Below are positions 57,033 through 64,000 of a stretch of 64,000 bases of DNA, in pieces; the first letter of the stretch is position 1, and the number at the start of each line of letters is the position of its first letter. The stretch is from Pseudomonadota bacterium. Lineage in GTDB: Bacteria > Desulfobacterota > Desulfobulbia > Desulfobulbales > Desulfocapsaceae. Made by a program: the position numbers and the translations under genes. The stretch lies in assembly GCA_023412495.1 (NCBI GenBank), contig JAEYNP010000059.1:8812-72811 (forward strand). Direction: 5' to 3'. Below the pieces are notes generated by a model. That model saw only the letters and a program-made list of their open reading frames with translations, ran no database searches and was not told the origin of the DNA.

Positions 57033-57719
57033 TCACTTCAATGTGACCGGCACAACGGTGAGATTGTATGTATTATCAACGATAAAAGCGCCTGACTCTG
57101 CATGAATGTGCAGTATGTGTGGACCTGGGTTCAGTTTTTTGATGTATGCATAATAACCGTCATCCACGGCAGGAGAGTATATGCCCGCAGGACAAGGAAG
57201 AATTCCGAAATAGGTATATATGTTTTGCTCAGGCAAGGCGACATCGAAGACGTCTGATTTAACGCGTTGAATCGTCTTGACCATTTTCCCGTCGAGGGTG
57301 ACCGACAGGTTGGTCGCATCGTTAATTAAGGGTGCAATGTTAGCGCGCATTTGCCGGGCAGTTAAGCTTTCACCATCCTGCCCGCATACATTGGGCGAAT
57401 TAAACTGGTATTGATTTATGACCGGAAAATAAAGCCCCTTTCCTTCAGGCACAGAACAGGTGCGCGTGGTGGGCTCACCGCTGAAAGTACCTGCGAGGAG
57501 CCACACATCACCTCGCTGCCCCACGACGCATTCTCCGCTGCTGTCATCAAACTGTGGGTTCACATCCGTTGGAAGCGAGGATATCAACTGCCACCACTCT
57601 GCGCTCAATTGTTGAGCGAGTTGAGGCGATAGCGCATGATGCGGTGTCTCCGAGAAGGCTGTGTTGATAAAAGCTAAAGTTCCGATCGCTATTGCCGTTA
57701 CAAGTATCTTTTTTTTCAT
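57033..57719 (-). CDS. Secreted protein of unknown function
   Basis: A 228-residue protein from the ATG at 57719 (MKKKILVTAIAIGTLAFINTAFSETPHH), behind GGAGGCATTT. A Sec signal peptide (about 1-23) is predicted to end at AFS. The mature part has SAEWWQLISSLPTDVNP, SSGECVVGQRGDVWLLAGTFSGEPTTRTCSVPEGKGLYFPVINQ and ends HAESGAFIVDNTYNLTVVPVTLK. I recall similar uncharacterised secreted proteins with the VGQRG and PVWFLAG pattern in other proteobacteria. Four Cys may form disulfides. No function assigned. Confidence 0.75.
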   Translation of the reverse strand: MKKKILVTAIAIGTLAFINTAFSETPHHALSPQLAQQLSAEWWQLISSLPTDVNPQFDDSSGECVVGQRGDVWLLAGTFSGEPTTRTCSVPEGKGLYFPVINQYQFNSPNVCGQDGESLTARQMRANIAPLINDATNLSVTLDGKMVKTIQRVKSDVFDVALPEQNIYTYFGILPCPAGIYSPAVDDGYYAYIKKLNPGPHILHIHAESGAFIVDNTYNLTVVPVTLK

Positions 57720-59152
57720 AAATGCCTCCATTAAAAGGAATTTACGGTTCACAACCATCTCCCAAAAAAGCTTTTCACCGGCTCAGCAAGCCCGGCCGTT
57801 CGGATTCCGCCAAAGGCGGCCCCCCTCCTGTACCCTAGCGGCATTTGTCCACAAGCAGCGGGAAAGCAGGAAATTTGTAGCAGGACGGGTCTTTGCGTCC
57901 TGCAGTAGAATAGGGTGCGCTAAGCGTACGCTACTCATGCTGACTGTGAAGTATGCTGTTCTTAACCCAACCGCAGGTTGTTTTATTGGTCCTTCGGTCC
58001 CACGACTGTCAGGGTATAGGTTATACGAAGCGCAAAAGCATCCTCCTCTGCGGGTAGTCCGCACTTGGTATAGGATAGACGCGTATTGTGGATGAGAAAT
58101 GACTGGAAGATTCATCGATCCATAGAACATCACCTCCTCTCTCACCACTCGCTGAGCATCTCTCGTGATGGTCTAAAAAGTTATTGCCTGGTGAACTGCC
58201 TTTGGCAATCCTGAGTCGAGGATGAAACTCTTTGACCTTCTTTCCGATAGGCTTTTTTGTTGGTCCGACCATATCCTAACACATTTCAAAAGTTGATAGC
58301 ATTAGTATAGATACCTATTTTTTGCATTTACATAAGTATTCTCCTTAAAATGGAGCCGGGGCGTCTTAACCATTTAAGCAATCTTTTTCCTGCTTCCATA
58401 TGGTAATAGGCAACCCGCTGATAGTCTGAGGTGGTAAGGTCTGGCGTGGCACGGGCAAGGCGATGACCAAAATGGAAAAGATGATAAACTGCCGCCTGCT
58501 ACACGGCGGCATGTATGGGTCATCCTTTTGAGATAAATATCGACATGAACAATAGTATTTCAGAGTAAATCGTATCTCAGGTATTCATTTGGCCAACTTA
58601 TGTCAGCGTAATTGCTGTATTTTCTGATGCTCATCAAGGCATCGTTGCATAATTTGACGGAATGCACCTGTGAGTTGTGAAATATGTAGGCAATATGATA
58701 GGAATAATTAAATACCTATCCTGGGAATAGTTGAAAAATTCAATTAGTTCTAGATCAATATCGAAATTACGTATTTTTACCTATTTACAAAAAGCTATAT
58801 GAAGGTTAGGATAACAAACCTTCCTTCAGACTTAAAGGTAATCAATAAATCACTTTCCAGATGATTCACTATCATAGTTTTCGTATTTTGTTTTATTTAA
58901 GTTGGCGATAGTTTTACAGATTTTAGCAGCCAACTGCTACTATTAGTAGTTCCCAATGCAACCCCGTCATTAACTGGGGCGGAAAACCACAGTTTTTGGG
59001 TATCAGCCCGGATTGCTTATTACAAAAGTAGCGATTCATTAATTCGGTCGAAGACGACTATAGCTAACCTAAAGGAGGTGAAGACATAAGATATTTAACA
59101 AAAGGGATTAGGCGATACAAAATACTCTGTAAAAAATCAGGGGGGGGAAACC
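57720..59152. other. Long AT-rich intergenic stretch
   Basis: 1.4 kb without a supported gene. The first part (to about 58300) has low-quality leftward open frames without motifs, possibly a decayed gene. From about 58300 the DNA is AT-rich. Near 58930-59030 there are short hairpins, including CTACTA-T-TAGTAG and CCCCGTC...GGGG, then GGGTATCAGCCC, about 120-200 nt before the arylsulfotransferase-like gene. These could be a structured leader, but do not match a riboswitch class I can name. AAAGGAGG occurs at about 59070 away from any ATG. Confidence 0.4.
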
Positions 59153-60898
59153 ATGAATGGAAGAACCGCAATTACTTTACCGAGGCTATTTATCGCTGCA
59201 ATTATGTTCGCTTTTCTATCTACGGCCAATGTTATGGCAAACAGTTTCTTTTGGCAGGGAACTGATATCTTTTCCGATTCGGGACCAAGAGGACTTATAG
59301 ACTATAAAAAACAAAAAGAATTACATAATGCAATTTTAAAAACAATGCCGATCATCCTTTACCCGGATACTCCATTGGATAGAATGGGAAACCCACGTCC
59401 TCTTCCACCTTCATATACCCCTGAATTAGATGGATTGCCAAACCCGGATGGCGGAGTAGATATGAATGGCGGTCTCACAAGAATGCCTGATGGGGTCTTG
59501 CAAGGCAATCGTGGGTTAAGAATACCCTGCGAGCCGGGAAAGTGCTGGGATGGTTACACATTGCTCAATGCTTTTGTCGGTCCAGGTTTTACCAGTGGAG
59601 TAATTCTTATAGATATGGAGGGGAAAATTGTTCACCAATGGCCTGGCGCTGGTGGAAGTTTCTTTGGAGCCGCGAAAATGTTAGATGGAGGCTATGTAGT
59701 TAGCGGCGAGGGTGGCGATTTGGTTCAGAGGGATTGGTGTGGCAATGAAGTCAAGAGGTTTGAAAACTTATCAAATCATCATGACCACCAGAGAGAAGGA
59801 AGTACAGATGGTTATTATTATCCTGGGAAGGCGGCTTTTACAAATAAAGGAAAAACTCTCTCATTAGGATCAGAAATTCCACCTGTTGAGGAAACGTTAA
59901 ACATCGTAGATGTCAACAGATTTGATCCTGGCAGACCTGACAGACCGATAACAGATGATATTATACGGGAGATACCTTGGAATTGGGATGGGACCAATGC
60001 TTTGTTTGAATGGCGTGCGCGCGATCATTTCGACAATCTTGGACCAGGAGACCTCGGTCTTGGCATTGCCGAGGATGAAGCAGCCCAATATGCTCTGGAC
60101 CTTGGGTTGAACAGCTCTGGTGGAGGCAATAGTTGGGGGACAGGATCAGAGGACTGGAGCCATGGCAACTCGGTAGCGTGGCTGGGAAATAATATATGGT
60201 ACACCAAATATAGAGATGAAAGGTTCCATCCCGAGAACATAATCGCCGATTTTCGATCTTTAAACGTAACCGTCATTATCGCCAGGTATGATCACCCAAA
60301 TGGCGACTGGGTTGCAGGTGATATTGTTTGGCGTCTGGGGCCTAACTACGGCACTGACGGTCCCGACGGTAAAGTTGGACAAATCGTTGGTCAACACATG
60401 GCCTATATGATACCGGATACTGTACCCGGAGGCGGAAATATCATGGTATTTGACAATGGTGGCGGGGCTGGATACGGGGCACTCATAGAGGGTCTAACTG
60501 ACGACCATGGAACTCCCGATGATTATACTGATGATGTGAAGCTGGGGGTTTGGATGAATAAGTTCAGAAATTTTTCCCGTGTACTTGAAATCAATCCCAT
60601 AACCAAGCAGATAGTTTGGCAGTATGTGCAAGCTAAACCGACAAGCGGTTCATCAACTGGCAATGATCATAAATTCTATAGCAATATCATGTCGGGGGCA
60701 CAAAGGCTGGCAAACGGTAATACGCTGATTACCGAGGCAGATACTGGCCGTATTTTCGAAGTTACAAGGGAGGGGGTTGTAGTGTGGGAATTCGCACCGG
60801 ACTGGGTTTCAGGCGGAGGATTTTTCGGAGCTGTTTATCGTGCCTATAGAGTGCCTAAGCACTGGATACCAAAGGGTAATGCTGGAGTCTGCGAATAA
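59153..60898 (+). CDS. Arylsulfotransferase-like secreted protein
   Basis: A 581-residue protein with a Sec signal (about 1-29, FAFLSTANVMANS). The mature part has beta-propeller-like repeats and the arylsulfotransferase (ASST-like) hallmarks: GVILIDMEGKIVHQWPG, NHHDHQRE, DWSHGNSVAW, and SGAQRLANGNTLITEADTGRIFEVTREGVVVWEF. ASST enzymes transfer sulfate between phenols in the periplasm; some family members are not enzymes of that kind, so this is tentative. Base composition is clearly AT-richer than most of the window and codon use differs, which suggests transfer. A long leader of unknown structure lies upstream. Confidence 0.75.
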   Translation: MNGRTAITLPRLFIAAIMFAFLSTANVMANSFFWQGTDIFSDSGPRGLIDYKKQKELHNAILKTMPIILYPDTPLDRMGNPRPLPPSYTPELDGLPNPDGGVDMNGGLTRMPDGVLQGNRGLRIPCEPGKCWDGYTLLNAFVGPGFTSGVILIDMEGKIVHQWPGAGGSFFGAAKMLDGGYVVSGEGGDLVQRDWCGNEVKRFENLSNHHDHQREGSTDGYYYPGKAAFTNKGKTLSLGSEIPPVEETLNIVDVNRFDPGRPDRPITDDIIREIPWNWDGTNALFEWRARDHFDNLGPGDLGLGIAEDEAAQYALDLGLNSSGGGNSWGTGSEDWSHGNSVAWLGNNIWYTKYRDERFHPENIIADFRSLNVTVIIARYDHPNGDWVAGDIVWRLGPNYGTDGPDGKVGQIVGQHMAYMIPDTVPGGGNIMVFDNGGGAGYGALIEGLTDDHGTPDDYTDDVKLGVWMNKFRNFSRVLEINPITKQIVWQYVQAKPTSGSSTGNDHKFYSNIMSGAQRLANGNTLITEADTGRIFEVTREGVVVWEFAPDWVSGGGFFGAVYRAYRVPKHWIPKGNAGVCE

Positions 60899-61028
60899 AG
60901 ATGCTATTAAATTTCCCTAAATTTCTTCAATTATTAATCATGGGATAATGGTTATGGAGAGGAGGGAAAGCCGTTTCTGCCCATCGAAAAAGACCTTAAC
61001 ATGAACGGCTTATTGCAGCGGTAGTTGT

Positions 61029-61054
61029 CTAATGCGGGCGTCAGCCCGCATTAG
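61029..61054. repeat. 11-bp palindrome (REP-like)
   Basis: CTAATGCGGGC, 4-nt loop, GCCCGCATTAG. It lies just before a second RND remnant and 130 nt past the arylsulfotransferase-like gene. REP-like; it could also stop transcription, but no T-run follows. Confidence 0.65.
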
Positions 61055-61068
61055 CAATGATTGGCGGC

Positions 61069-61133
61069 AGAACCATGAACTGGTCGAGGCGACACTTGCG
61101 GCGGTAAGAATCCGGCTTCGTCCGGTTATCACT
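61069..61133 (+). pseudogene. Short second RND pump fragment
   Basis: The frame reads QNHELVEATLAAVRIRLRPV, which matches the pump segment at 56.5 kb (GHELVEATLTAVKIRLRPV) in the C-terminal third of AcrB-type proteins. Nothing before or after continues the gene. It is a relic of another copy or a displaced piece. Five kb separates the two. Confidence 0.75.
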
Positions 61134-61176
61134 CCCAATAGCAGCCATGCCAAAAGATGTGTTTGCCCGGTTACTG

Positions 61177-62361
61177 CTATAACGCCTGATTCAATACCTT
61201 GTTCACGTCCCGCCAGCAAAGCAGCCGTGCTTTTGAACGGTGCTGCGATTTCTCGCCGCCATAGACCACCACGTTGTCCAGACGCAGGGACAGGTTTGCT
61301 GCTTGTATTCTCCCGGCAAGTTGGTCAAATGCCACAAAAAAATCAGGAGCTGCCGTGGCCGCGGATTTGACCTCAACGGCATGCAGGCAATCGTCACGTT
61401 GTACTAGCACATCCATTTCCAACCCACGGCTTTCACGATAATGATGCAGAATCGGCTGCTCGCCCTGGTGGGCCATTGCTTTATACAACTCCGACACCAC
61501 CCAGCTTTCAAAAATTGCCCCACGCAGAGGATGCAACCGGAGTTGTCCTGGCTCTCTGATCTGTAAAAGATTGCAGACCAGACCGGTATCCAGGAAATGA
61601 AGCTTAGGTGCCTTCACTATCTGCTTGCGGATGTTAACATGCCAAGCTGGAATCCGGTGAACAATATAACTGGCCTCTAGAATAGATAACCAGGATTTTG
61701 CGGTATTATGAGAAATCCCGGCATCACCCCCTAGAGCCGAAAGATTGATCTCCTGCGCAGTACGTCCGGCACAGAGTTTGAGAAAACCGGAAAAGGTCAG
61801 CAGATCACCGACATTCAAGACCTGACGGACATCACGCTGCACATAGGTGGCGATATAGTCGGCCAGCCATTGGTGCGCCGGAATGTTATGGTCATAGATC
61901 CTCGGGTAAGCGCCTTGCCAGAGTAGGGTAAAAAGGTCATCCGGGAATTCCGAGAAGTTCTGCAGCTCATTAAAATCAGGGGGCAACAGGGTAAGCAGGC
62001 CACAACGTCCGGCAAGGGATTGGGAAATGATCTGCGATATGCCGAAATGCTGTGAGCCGGTGAGAATAAAACGTCCAGGCTTTGGATTTTCATCGACTTC
62101 TGCTTGTAGATAGCTTACCAGCCCAGGTGCCTGCTGGATCTCCTCGAGGATGGCACCCTGCCGATATTCCAGCAGAAATCCTCGTGGATCGCTTTCGGCA
62201 AACTCGCGGAAATCCAGAGATTCCAGCGATACATAGGGCTTATCCGGAAAGGTGGCTCGACACAGTGTGGTTTTTCCTGCTTGTCTGGGGCCGGTCACCG
62301 CCACAACGGGATAATATGTAGCGAGTTGCAATAGCCTGTCTGCGAGTTTTCTGGTAATCAT
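61177..62361 (-). CDS. AAA+ ATPase with DUF4143
   Basis: A 394-residue protein from the ATG at 62361 (MITRKLADRLLQLATYYPVVAVTGPRQAGKTTL). Walker A is GPRQAGKT; Walker B-like LEEIQQAPGL and sensor FILTGSQHF follow. The C-terminal half is DUF4143 with an endonuclease-like end (LHHYRESRGLEMDVLVQRDDCLHAVEVKSA, a D-ExK-like PD motif). Such orphan ATPases are common and of unclear role; a transposon or defence link is possible but not shown. It is divergent from the WYL regulator. Confidence 0.9.
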   Translation of the reverse strand: MITRKLADRLLQLATYYPVVAVTGPRQAGKTTLCRATFPDKPYVSLESLDFREFAESDPRGFLLEYRQGAILEEIQQAPGLVSYLQAEVDENPKPGRFILTGSQHFGISQIISQSLAGRCGLLTLLPPDFNELQNFSEFPDDLFTLLWQGAYPRIYDHNIPAHQWLADYIATYVQRDVRQVLNVGDLLTFSGFLKLCAGRTAQEINLSALGGDAGISHNTAKSWLSILEASYIVHRIPAWHVNIRKQIVKAPKLHFLDTGLVCNLLQIREPGQLRLHPLRGAIFESWVVSELYKAMAHQGEQPILHHYRESRGLEMDVLVQRDDCLHAVEVKSAATAAPDFFVAFDQLAGRIQAANLSLRLDNVVVYGGEKSQHRSKARLLCWRDVNKVLNQAL

Positions 62362-62484
62362 GGAATTTACGATAAAGGCTTGTGCATGGATTGTCAATTT
62401 CAATTACAATTCATTCAACCAGTAAACAACCGCCGCAGCGAGTAAAGGCAATCTCACGCCAACTAATTGAATTTATAGAATATC

Positions 62485-62506
62485 AAAATCGTTAACGTAC
62501 GATTTT
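62485..62506. promoter_or_regulatory. Palindrome in divergent promoter region
   Basis: AAAATCGT, 6 nt, ACGATTTT: a perfect 8-bp inverted repeat, 22 nt before the WYL regulator start. It lies between the divergent ATPase and regulator genes. A likely autoregulatory operator. Confidence 0.5.
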
Positions 62507-62528
62507 TTCCGAATTCTGAAGCGACCCC

Positions 62529-63224
62529 ATGACAAAAACCGAACGGCTTTTTGAGCTGACCCTGTTGCTACGTTCGCGTCGAACGGCCATTACTGCTGAA
62601 GCGATTGCCGAGCTCATGCAGGTATCACTGCGTACAGTGTATCGTGATGTCCAATCCCTGATTATGGCAGGCGTGCCGGTGACAGGCGAACCCGGTGTCG
62701 GCTATCTGATTCGTCCGGGTAATCACCTGCCCCCCCTGCTCTTCACTCCCGATGAGGTCCAGGCACTGATCGTCGGCTGTCGTATGGTGCAGGCCTTCAC
62801 CGACAAGGATCTTGCCCAGGGAGCGAGAGCAGCGGAAGTGAAGATCCGCTCGGTTCTGACCGAACCACTTAAACACCATGCGGAACAGCAACCCTACCGC
62901 ATACCGATCATGGAAAGTGATGACCCCTTGCGCGAGATACACGGCAGACTGCGCCGGGCCTGCGAACAACGCCGTAAAATCCTGGTCCTTTACCGGGATG
63001 AAAAACAGCTGGAAAGCAGACGGACCTTATGGCCGCTGGCCATGGTCGGCTGGAGCGGCCGATGGACTCTGCTGGCCTGGTGCGAGCTGCGCCGGGATTA
63101 CAGGAATTTCCGTTTCGATCGTTTCGAATACCTGGAGGAACTGGAGGATCGCTTTACTCCCACCGAACACATCAGCCTCGCCCACTATATGCGCCATATT
63201 GTAGGTGTACGCGACAGCGGCTGA
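62529..63224 (+). CDS. YafY-like WYL-domain regulator
   Basis: A 231-residue regulator. N-terminal HTH_11 (MTKTERLFELTLLLRSRRTAITAEAIAELMQVSLRTVYRDVQSLIMAGVP) is followed by a spacer and WYL-type ligand domain (LVLYRDEKQLESRRTLWPLAMVGWSGRWTLLAWCELRRDYRNFRFDRFEYLEEL, with the variant W-LLAWCE in place of strict WYL). The family often controls stress or defence genes after ligand or nucleic-acid sensing. It is upstream of the VOC gene, probably its target. Confidence 0.92.
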   Translation: MTKTERLFELTLLLRSRRTAITAEAIAELMQVSLRTVYRDVQSLIMAGVPVTGEPGVGYLIRPGNHLPPLLFTPDEVQALIVGCRMVQAFTDKDLAQGARAAEVKIRSVLTEPLKHHAEQQPYRIPIMESDDPLREIHGRLRRACEQRRKILVLYRDEKQLESRRTLWPLAMVGWSGRWTLLAWCELRRDYRNFRFDRFEYLEELEDRFTPTEHISLAHYMRHIVGVRDSG

Positions 63225-63345
63225 CCTGATTTTTGAAAAAACCACAGAAGAAGATGACACTCCTGACAGGATCTGACAAAGGTCCTGGTTATTATGGCGA
63301 TAAGAGCGCAAGGCTCACAACCATAAATCACAAGGAGCAATAAAC

Positions 63346-63780
63346 ATGAAAACCACTACGATTCCATCAGGCTACAATACAGTCACTGCCTATCTCACCG
63401 TCTCGGGTGCAGCGGACTTGATCGAGTTTCTCAAGCAGGCTTTCGCAGCCCGTGAGAAAGAACGCTTCACCCAACCCGATGGCACCATCGGCCATGCCGA
63501 GGTGATCGTCGGCGATTCGGTCATCATGCTGGGTGAACCCAAGAAAGACTGCAAACCCATGCCCGGTGCCTTATATCTCTACCTGGATGAGGTGGATGGT
63601 GTCTATCAGCGCGCCATTGCCGCCGGAGCTACTTCGGCAATGGCGCCGGCTGACCAGTTCTGGGGCGATCGTACGGCCACTGTGCATGACCGCTTTGGCA
63701 ACATCTGGCATTTAGCGACACGCGTCGAGGATGTCTCGCACGAAGAACTTGAACGGCGCATTGCCGAAATGGCAGGCTGA
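63346..63780 (+). CDS. VOC (PhnB-like) protein
   Basis: A 144-residue vicinal-oxygen-chelate protein of the PhnB/glyoxalase-like kind. The pattern is VTAYLTVSGAADLIEFLKQAFAAREKERFTQPDGTIGHAEVIVGDSVIMLGEPKK and WGDRTATVHDRFGNIWHLATRVEDVS. VOC folds bind a metal and a small substrate; some confer antibiotic or methylglyoxal resistance, but this group often has no known substrate. Ribosome site AAGGAGCAATAAAC. It is 121 nt downstream of the WYL regulator on the same strand. Confidence 0.88.
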   Translation: MKTTTIPSGYNTVTAYLTVSGAADLIEFLKQAFAAREKERFTQPDGTIGHAEVIVGDSVIMLGEPKKDCKPMPGALYLYLDEVDGVYQRAIAAGATSAMAPADQFWGDRTATVHDRFGNIWHLATRVEDVSHEELERRIAEMAG

Positions 63781-64000
63781 GTTTCCTATTATTTCCTTCC
63801 AGGGGTTCTAAGCCGGAAACGCAGAAATTTCTGAGGTCTTTAAATCAATAACTTACACACATACATAGAAATAAAGTAACTGTTCAGCATCAAACTATTT
63901 TCACTGCATCAAAAATAGTTCTTGACAGGGTTTTTGGCGAAATTTTCAAAATTCAATCGTATTGTCGGCTCATCTCCTTGAGCCAAAAATAAGGGCCATA
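63781..64000. other. Terminal intergenic region
   Basis: 220 nt to the window end. It holds TTGACA at 63922 and a hairpin GGCTCA-6-TGAGCC (63967-63984) followed by AAAAA, which could end a leftward transcript. No gene visible. Confidence 0.4.

Noticed and set aside
57783..58272. Possible transposase or other gene remnant in leftward frames
   Set aside because: The translations carry no family signal; only noted as low-quality frames.
58930..59030. Riboswitch-like leader before the arylsulfotransferase-like gene
   Set aside because: Hairpins are present but no conserved core of a known class could be matched; not called.

Overview
The window is GC-rich through about 54 kb and clearly more AT-rich between about 58 and 61 kb. 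Gene content suggests a delta-proteobacterial lineage, most likely a Desulfuromonadia/Geobacter-like Desulfobacterota. The pointers are many PAS sensor kinases, sigma54-type promoters and a sigma54 activator, a DsrC-family protein, the single-chain aconitase type and quinol-oxidising NO reductase. This is inference from families; there is no rRNA or other marker gene here. I saw no tRNA, rRNA, CRISPR array or intact insertion sequence.

Layout. (1) 0-6 kb: a leftward signalling operon of a CheB-CheR-PAS fusion, a PAS histidine kinase and a LuxR-type response regulator. (2) 6.5-7.4 kb: a duplicated Cys-motif miniprotein facing a DsrC homologue without its redox cysteines. (3) 7.9-16.4 kb: a TCA block, sucA-sucB-lpdA-aconitase, followed by a PfkB sugar kinase. 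(4) 16.5-24.7 kb: a leftward block with a chemoreceptor, a lone receiver protein, a sigma54 activator, its 1018-residue GAF/PAS kinase and a P-loop kinase-like protein. A sigma54 promoter and an upstream palindrome precede the lone receiver gene. (5) 24.8-27.8 kb: DUF748, YqaE/Pmp3, a membrane protein and YjbQ. (6) 28-35.2 kb: GT4 glycosyltransferase, amylo-1,6-glucosidase, then Ku, LigD and DUF4112. (7) 35.3-42.3 kb: MscL, alanine racemase, MgtC, an AI-2E permease, a sigma54-driven outer-membrane barrel and GlgX. (8) 42.7-45 kb: qNor. (9) 45.2-53.8 kb: a cluster of small envelope and stress-type proteins with visible internal duplication, followed by a YghA-like SDR, YihY, an EEP-family protein, DUF2892 and a second AI-2E permease. 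(10) 54-64 kb: a looser, partly decayed region with a phasin-like gene, an ArsR-SRPBCC pair, RND efflux debris, a secreted protein, an arylsulfotransferase-like protein in AT-rich DNA, a DUF4143 ATPase, and a WYL regulator with a VOC protein.

Four intergenic gaps carry paired arrays of a 7-nt unit (TCAGTCC and variants) laid out as long inverted repeats, mostly ending in T-runs. They sit directly behind stop codons and look like a mobile or expanding terminator-like element. These arrays, the Cys-less DsrC, the duplicated envelope cluster, the kinase-like gene embedded in a two-component operon and the sigma54 wiring are the most interesting points. Apart from the ArsR family member, none of the transcription factors here has a known target, so regulatory links are inferred from sites and position.
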